From contig CALAWP010000016.1 of assembly GCA_937895345.1 (NCBI GenBank), positions 1-10,579 of the forward strand: a DNA stretch of 10,579 nt, given 5' to 3'. This document shows positions 7,893-10,579 of the stretch, piece by piece (the first letter of the stretch is position 1; each line of letters opens with the position of its first letter). The notes under the pieces are model-generated. The model did not search any database and was not told the DNA's origin. It saw only the letters and a list, made by a program, of their open reading frames with translations. The translations under genes were made by a program, and so were the position numbers. Source of the stretch: an uncultured Paenibacillus sp. GTDB taxonomy: Bacteria; Bacillota; Bacilli; Paenibacillales; Paenibacillaceae.

Positions 7893-8374
7893 AACGTCTC
7901 GCCGCTTTCCATTACTTCGCGTTTGATCCGCTCGCGGCGGGCTTCCACCCGCGCTTGCACCTCGGGATCGAACGCGCCCAACATTTGGGCCGCCAGCAAT
8001 CCCGCATTCGTGGCGCCGGCGTTGCCGATGGCGACCGTCGCCACCGGAATGCCTCCGGGCATCTGCACGATCGACAGCAGCGAATCCAGGCCGTTCAAGT
8101 TCGAGGATTTGACGGGAACGCCAATAACCGGCAAAGACGTTTTTGAGGCGACCATGCCGGGCAGATGAGCGGCTCCGCCCGCTCCGGCGATAATAACCTT
8201 CAGCCCCCGGCCGACAGCGGATTCCGCGTATTCGAACATCAAATCCGGCGTACGGTGCGCCGAAACCACCTTTTTCTCGTAAGGAATTTGCAGCTCCTCC
8301 AGAACGTCGCACGCCAGCTTCATCGTCTCCCAGTCCGATTTGCTGCCCATGATGACGCCTACCTTAGCAGACAT
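7889..8374 (-). CDS. purE: PurE, N5-CAIR mutase
   Basis: PurE moves the carboxylate of N5-CAIR to C4 to give CAIR. It is class I (bacterial, PurK-dependent), with 161 residues, about the usual length. GVIMGSKSDW (6-15) is the phosphate-binding start; SAHRTP (38-43) carries His40, equivalent to the catalytic His45 of E. coli; GAGGAAHLPGM and the GLDSLLSIVQMPGGIPVATVAIG stretch complete the active site. The start at 8374 is set by AGAGGG (8384-8389) nine bases upstream. The frame stays open to 8647, but the added residues match nothing in PurE and cover the leader RNA. It is the first gene of the operon and shares ATGA with purK. Confidence 0.98.
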   Translation of the reverse strand: MSAKVGVIMGSKSDWETMKLACDVLEELQIPYEKKVVSAHRTPDLMFEYAESAVGRGLKVIIAGAGGAAHLPGMVASKTSLPVIGVPVKSSNLNGLDSLLSIVQMPGGIPVATVAIGNAGATNAGLLAAQMLGAFDPEVQARVEARRERIKREVMESGETL

Positions 8375-8383
8375 TCCATCAAA

Positions 8384-8389
8384 CCCTCT
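8384..8389 (-). promoter_or_regulatory. Ribosome binding site of purE
   Basis: AGAGGG on the minus strand lies nine bases before the purE ATG. It is about 40 nt past the leader terminator, so only read-through transcripts carry it. Confidence 0.75.
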
Positions 8390-8407
8390 TTCTGTATCTG
8401 AATTTAT

Positions 8408-8429
8408 AATGGCTGAACAATGGCTGAAC
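8408..8429 (-). repeat. Tandem 11-bp duplication between terminator and purE
   Basis: The plus strand shows AATGGCTGAAC twice in a row. It lies just after the terminator tail and before the purE ribosome binding site. A recent slippage duplication or a short protein-binding site are both possible. Confidence 0.75.
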
Positions 8430-8430
8430 C

Positions 8431-8477
8431 AGCACAAATAGTCCTCCGGCAACCTCTTTCCGAATATGCCGCAGGAC
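8431..8477 (-). terminator. Riboswitch-controlled intrinsic terminator
   Basis: On the minus strand GUCCU (8477-8473) pairs with AGGAC (8445-8441). After one G-G mismatch, CGGCA (8471-8467) pairs with UGCCG (8451-8447) around a 15-nt loop. The stem is followed at once by UAUUUGUGCU (8440-8431). The U-tract is imperfect, so termination may be partial. The foot GUCC (8477-8474) is also half of the proposed antiterminator, so this hairpin and the antiterminator compete. Confidence 0.6.
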
Positions 8478-8485
8478 ACGAGCTT

Positions 8486-8518
8486 GAAGCGCATCCCCCT
8501 TGCGGGAAACGCCGCTTC
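8486..8518 (-). repeat. GCAA-capped hairpin before the antiterminator strand
   Basis: On the minus strand GAAGC (8518-8514) pairs with GCUUC (8490-8486). After a bulged G, GCGUUUCCC pairs with GGGGGAUGC (three G-U pairs) around a GCAA tetraloop, a GNRA type. It directly precedes the second antiterminator strand and overlaps it by two bases, so it may help present that strand or delay its pairing. Confidence 0.6.
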
Positions 8519-8520
8519 GT

Positions 8521-8708
8521 CTTGATGAAACCCGCGCCGCCGCATGGCGGTTGCCGCGTTGTCCTCCCCGCCGCTCGGTCTGATTGGCCGAAGGCAAGAA
8601 GGCCCCATTGCCGGAAGCTCCGGCATAGACAGCACAAGGCTGCTCATTCGAAGAGCAACCTCTATGCTCGGCCGTCGCAGACAAGCCGGGGATTATCGTT
8701 TCATCAAG
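8521..8708 (-). repeat. 11-bp inverted repeat closing the leader insert
   Basis: CUUGAUGAAAC (8708-8698) starts on the base right after P1. It is perfectly complementary to GUUUCAUCAAG (8531-8521) and encloses 166 nt. This stem is compatible with P1, on which it could stack, but shares CUUGA with the antiterminator and so excludes it. Inside are smaller hairpins: 8670-8687, 8638-8660 (8 bp with one U-G pair), 8609-8625 (7 bp, loop of 3) and 8537-8550. None has a clear U-tract. Alternatively the repeats are the terminal inverted repeats of a small inserted element of 188 bp; no clear target duplication is seen. Confidence 0.6.
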
Positions 8709-8774
8709 CTCGTAGTCCGGAAAATAATCGGTTTCCGGGTAGAAACATTCGGGCCTATCCCGAACATATACGAG
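8709..8774 (-). promoter_or_regulatory. Purine riboswitch aptamer, guanine/hypoxanthine class
   Basis: P1 is CUCGUA (8774-8769) with UACGAG (8714-8709). P2 is UUCGGG (8764-8759) with CCCGAA (8753-8748). The invariant joining segment GUUUCUAC (8746-8739) follows. P3 is CCGGAAA (8738-8732) with UUUCCGG (8723-8717). The joining bases before the P1 3' strand are A8716 and C8715; this C is the specificity base (C74 of the B. subtilis xpt aptamer), which selects guanine or hypoxanthine over adenine. Loop L2 is AUAGG and L3 is CCGAUUAU: the GG and CC needed for the loop-loop contact are present, but the loops differ from the usual GAUAUGG and CCGUAAA. Located between the pur promoter and purE, it should lower expression when guanine is plentiful. 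Confidence 0.93.
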
Positions 8775-8779
8775 ATTGC

Positions 8780-8809
8780 GGCTCGAACGGCAATTCCCCG
8801 TTCCGAGCC
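8780..8809 (-). repeat. Hairpin at the 5' end of the pur transcript
   Basis: GGCUCG and CGAGCC pair, then AACGG with CCGUU, with one bulged G, around the 7-nt loop GGAAUUG. The predicted transcription start (8809-8811) is at its foot and aptamer P1 begins five bases after it. A stem at the extreme 5' end commonly protects Bacillus mRNAs from decay; that role is inferred. Confidence 0.6.
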
Positions 8810-8815
8810 TTCTTT

Positions 8816-8844
8816 AGTTTATCGAATCTGACATGTACTGTCAA
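8816..8844 (-). promoter_or_regulatory. Sigma-A promoter of the pur operon
   Basis: The minus strand has a perfect -35 TTGACA (8839-8844), a 17-bp spacer and the -10 TAAACT (8816-8821, four of six). Transcription should start about 8809-8811, giving a leader of about 435 nt before purE. A PurR box lies only two bases upstream of the -35. Confidence 0.8.
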
Positions 8845-8846
8845 CA

Positions 8847-8890
8847 AAATACGAACATTTTTAAGAGATCATTTACGATAGTTCGTATTT
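8847..8890 (-). promoter_or_regulatory. PurR operator: two inverted PurBoxes
   Basis: AAATACGAACATT (8847-8859, plus strand) and its inverted partner AAATACGAACTAT (8878-8890, minus strand) each match the Bacillus PurBox consensus AWWWCCGAACWWT at 12 of 13 positions. Counted as 14-mers they are 16 bp apart, the spacing expected for PurR. They abut the -35 of the pur promoter, so bound PurR should block initiation; in the known system PRPP relieves this. The site lies between the divergent pur and sleL genes, so an effect on sleL cannot be excluded. Confidence 0.88.
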
Positions 8891-9050
8891 TCAGAAGCAT
8901 TCGCTGGAAATTCAATATAGTATGCCCAAAAATAAACTTTCAGCCGGCTTCCGCCTCCTTCAATTTTCGATAATAGGGACGGACCGGGCGGAATACATAT
9001 AGTAGCAAGGTTCATCGCGGGACGTACAGGCCCGATACGGCTTTTAAGCT
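8891..9050 (+). promoter_or_regulatory. Upstream region of sleL, possible sigma-E-type promoter
   Basis: These 160 bases hold no gene. CATATAGT (8996-9003) resembles the sigma-E -10 element CATACANT at six of eight positions, and ATA motifs lie near 8970-8975, but the -35 match and spacing are poor. The B. subtilis homologue is expressed in the mother cell under sigma-E, which motivates the guess. No operator or terminator is evident. Confidence 0.25.
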
Positions 9051-9058
9051 AAAGGAGG
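9051..9058 (+). promoter_or_regulatory. Ribosome binding site of sleL
   Basis: AAAGGAGG is a near-perfect anti-16S match, nine bases before the GTG start. It supports GTG initiation, as there is no ATG in frame nearby. Confidence 0.85.
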
Positions 9059-9067
9059 TTCATAAAG

Positions 9068-10351
9068 GTGCAGATTCATACGGTCAAAAGAGGGGATTCG
9101 CTCTGGGAGCTGTCCCAGCGCTTCGGGGTGCCCTTGCAGCAAATTTTAGCCGCCAACGGTTTGGCCGAAGACGATCCGCTGGTTATCGGCCAAGCCGTCA
9201 TTATTCCGACGCCGTCCGAATCGACCACCCACCGGGTGGCCGCCGGAGAGTCGCTGTGGAAGATCGCGCAAAGATACGGCGTGCCCATGCAGGAAATCGC
9301 CCGCGTCAACCGGCTGACCAATCCGGCCGCCATCGTCCCGGGACAAATGTTGACGATTCCGCGGGGGCCGAAGCCGGTCATCGAAGTGAACGCCTATACG
9401 GAGAAGTTCGGTCCGGAAGGCGTCGCCCTGGTCGGCGAGATCGGAGATTACTTGACCTATCTCAGCCCGTTCAGCTACAGGGTGGCCATGAACGGCTCCC
9501 TGACGCCGATCGACGATTCCGCCATCATCAGCGCCGCCTTTGAGAAGCGGGTCGCTCCGATGATGGTCATCACCAACTTCGAGAACGGGCGGTTCAGCTC
9601 CGACATCGCGCATGCGGTCGTCTCGGACGAGAACGTTCAGGCCGCGCTCATCGGCAACATTCTCGGCGTCATGCGTGAGAAGGGCTATATGGCGCTGAAC
9701 GTCGATTTCGAATACGTGCCTCCTGCCGACCGCGTGCTGTACAACGCCTTTTTGCAAAAGCTGGTCGACAGCCTTCGTCCGCAAGGTTATCTCGTCTCGA
9801 CGGCGGTTGCCCCCAAGCTTAGCGCGGAGCAGACGGGCACGCTGTACGAAGCGCACGATTATCCCGCGCACGGCCGCATCGTCGACTTCGTCATACTGAT
9901 GACATACGAATGGGGCTGGTCCGGCGGTCCGCCGCTCGCCGTCGCTCCGCTGAACGAAGTCGTCAAGGTGCTGAACTACGCGCTGTCCGTCATGCCGCCG
10001 GAAAAAATCGTCATGGGCATGCCGCTGTACGGCTACGACTGGACGCTGCCCTACGTCCAGGGCGGCGCATGGGCGCCGACGGTCAGCCCGCAAGAGGCGG
10101 TGCGCAGAGCGGCCCGGTTCGGCGCGACGATCGAATACGACGAAACGGCGCAGTCCCCTCACTACACGTATTACGACGATCAAGGCCGGGAGCATGTCGT
10201 CTGGTACGAGGACGCCCGCAGCGTGCAGGCCAAATTCGATGTCGTCAAAAACTTCGGCCTGCGCGGCGTAAGCTACTGGGTGCTCGGCGTCCCGTTCCCG
10301 CAAAACTGGTACGTGCTCAGCGAAAACTTCACGATCAAGAAGCTCGTCTGA
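9068..10351 (+). CDS. sleL: SleL/YaaH-type spore cortex N-acetylglucosaminidase (LysM-LysM-GH18)
   Basis: The 427-residue protein has the length and domain order of B. subtilis YaaH (SleL), a spore-coat enzyme that hydrolyses cortex peptidoglycan fragments during germination. LysM 1 covers about 2-47 (HTVKRGDSLWELSQRFGV) and LysM 2 about 53-98 (HRVAAGESLWKIAQRYGV). A GH18 barrel spans about 105-415: NVDFE (211-215) ends the catalytic motif with Asp213 and the likely acid Glu215, and MTYEWGWSGGPP (278-289), GMPLYGYDW (317-325) and SYWVLG (402-407) are barrel motifs. The usual first Asp residues of DxxDxDxE are absent (Met208 and Asn211 instead). There is no signal peptide, as expected for a protein made in the mother cell and placed on the coat through its LysM domains. 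It starts with GTG, is divergent from pur and has no clear terminator. The role in this organism is inferred. Confidence 0.9.
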   Translation: MQIHTVKRGDSLWELSQRFGVPLQQILAANGLAEDDPLVIGQAVIIPTPSESTTHRVAAGESLWKIAQRYGVPMQEIARVNRLTNPAAIVPGQMLTIPRGPKPVIEVNAYTEKFGPEGVALVGEIGDYLTYLSPFSYRVAMNGSLTPIDDSAIISAAFEKRVAPMMVITNFENGRFSSDIAHAVVSDENVQAALIGNILGVMREKGYMALNVDFEYVPPADRVLYNAFLQKLVDSLRPQGYLVSTAVAPKLSAEQTGTLYEAHDYPAHGRIVDFVILMTYEWGWSGGPPLAVAPLNEVVKVLNYALSVMPPEKIVMGMPLYGYDWTLPYVQGGAWAPTVSPQEAVRRAARFGATIEYDETAQSPHYTYYDDQGREHVVWYEDARSVQAKFDVVKNFGLRGVSYWVLGVPFPQNWYVLSENFTIKKLV

Positions 10352-10419
10352 CCCCGCCCGCGAGCCGGTCGTTCAGGCAGCTGCGGAATAGTGCCTCCGA
10401 TGACGTTCGGGGCAGATTG
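10352..10419. other. Spacer downstream of sleL
   Basis: GC-rich sequence without a recognisable gene or a hairpin plus T-tract. CTGCGGAATAGTG at 10381-10393 resembles the start of the repeat unit that follows and may be a decayed copy. Confidence 0.4.
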
Positions 10420-10579
10420 TCTGGTACGTGTGTTGAGCGGGGCTGCTCGTACTGGGTTGCGGTAAAGTAACTGACGGAGGGCGGGCAGGTTCTGCGGTAT
10501 GGTGTGTTGGACGGGGCGCTCTCACTGGGTTGCGGTAATGTTGCTGACGGCGGGCGGGGCGGGTTGTGCGGTATGATGT
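10420..10579. repeat. Degenerate tandem repeat, unit about 71-74 bp
   Basis: Two full units and the start of a third are visible. ACTGGGTTGCGGTAA is exact at 10451-10465 and 10524-10538, and CTGACGG recurs at 10471 and 10544, both with a 73-bp offset. TGCGGTATG opens units at about 10493 and 10567, and the first unit opens near 10420 with TCTGGTACG. The array reaches the right edge and probably continues. The strand is rich in G and T with CGGCGGGCGG-like runs. Function unknown; no coding potential is clear. Confidence 0.7.

Larger units (their letters stand above)
8474..8718 (-). promoter_or_regulatory. Long-range antiterminator pairing of the riboswitch
   Basis: The RNA segment GGACUACGAGCUUGA (8718-8704) holds the end of P3, the ligand-binding C and the whole 3' strand of P1. 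It is complementary to UCAAGCUCGUGUCC (8487-8474): 14 Watson-Crick pairs with one bulged U at 8714. Forming this helix destroys P1 and removes GUCC from the terminator foot, the standard logic of an antiterminator in a guanine OFF switch. The unusual feature is the distance, with about 216 nt enclosed. Complementarity is read directly; function is inferred. Confidence 0.65.

Noticed and set aside
237..8168. Long open frames on the plus strand opposite purF, purL, purQ, purC, purB and purK
   Set aside because: They are antisense shadows typical of GC-rich genes, with Arg/Ala/His-rich low-complexity products and no family motifs.
7893..8312. N-terminal extension of purK upstream of 7892
   Set aside because: This stretch is purE read in another frame; PurK motifs begin just after the ATG at 7892, which overlaps the purE stop.
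7889..8647. A 91-codon open N-terminal extension of purE through the leader
   Set aside because: It would translate the terminator and hairpin insert, shows no PurE-like residues, and a good ribosome binding site serves the start at 8374.
8609..8660. Hairpins inside the leader insert as the riboswitch terminator
   Set aside because: They form well but are followed by mixed sequence and not a U-tract, and they do not share strands with P1; the hairpin at 8441-8477 fits better.
8691..8704. Tiny leader peptide (ATG AAA CGA TAA) just after the aptamer
   Set aside because: Three codons with no convincing ribosome binding site; more likely chance within the 11-bp stem.
8709..8774. Adenine or 2'-deoxyguanosine riboswitch
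   Set aside because: The base before the P1 3' strand is C and not U, which excludes the adenine class; the U at the junction position in GUUUCUAC is the guanine-class base.
8420..8881. Plus-strand open frame of 153 codons over the pur leader
   Set aside because: It covers the promoter, operator and riboswitch of the minus strand and its product resembles no family I know.
10420..10579. CRISPR array
   Set aside because: Units are about 73 bp, diverged along their length, with no short exact repeat alternating with unique spacers and no cas genes.

Overview
The window is a purine-biosynthesis locus from a GC-rich, spore-forming Firmicute. The Bacillus-type gene order purE-purK-purB-purC-purS-purQ-purL-purF, a PurR-box pair, a guanine-class riboswitch leader, strong AGGAGG-type ribosome binding sites and a neighbouring SleL/YaaH-type spore peptidoglycan hydrolase point to Bacillales. 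High GC, a long (299-residue) PurC and a long PurF propeptide fit Paenibacillaceae (Paenibacillus or Cohnella-like); the genus is inferred, not proven.

Layout. From 8890 down to base 1 everything is on the minus strand. It starts with the PurR operator (two inverted boxes, 8847-8890) and a sigma-A promoter (-35 at 8839-8844, -10 at 8816-8821). A leader of about 435 nt follows, with a 5'-end hairpin (8780-8809), a guanine-type aptamer (8709-8774), a structured insert and a terminator (8431-8477). Then come purE (7889-8374), purK (6717-7892), purB (5326-6621), purC (4411-5310), purS (4039-4281), purQ (3339-4034), purL (1115-3361) and purF (1-1133, cut by the left edge before its PRPP-binding loop). 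On the plus strand, divergent from the operon, lies sleL/yaaH (9068-10351). After it comes a degenerate tandem repeat of about 73 bp that runs to the right edge.

How the genes work together. PurF commits PRPP to the pathway. PurS, PurQ and PurL form the FGAM synthetase complex. PurK and PurE carboxylate AIR by way of N5-CAIR, and PurC and PurB convert CAIR to AICAR. Several genes overlap (purE/purK by 4 bp, purQ/purL by 23 bp, purL/purF by 19 bp), which suggests translational coupling. Initiation is probably controlled by PurR and PRPP, and elongation by the guanine/hypoxanthine riboswitch.

Most interesting point. The leader carries an unusual expression platform. The 3' strand of aptamer stem P1, with its flanks, is complementary over 14 Watson-Crick pairs (one bulged U) to a segment about 216 nt downstream that includes the 5' foot of the terminator. 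The bases just after P1 can instead form a perfect 11-bp stem with a different downstream segment. The two pairings exclude each other, and only the second is compatible with the ligand-bound aptamer. This looks like a long-range bistable switch with a large domain inserted between aptamer and terminator.
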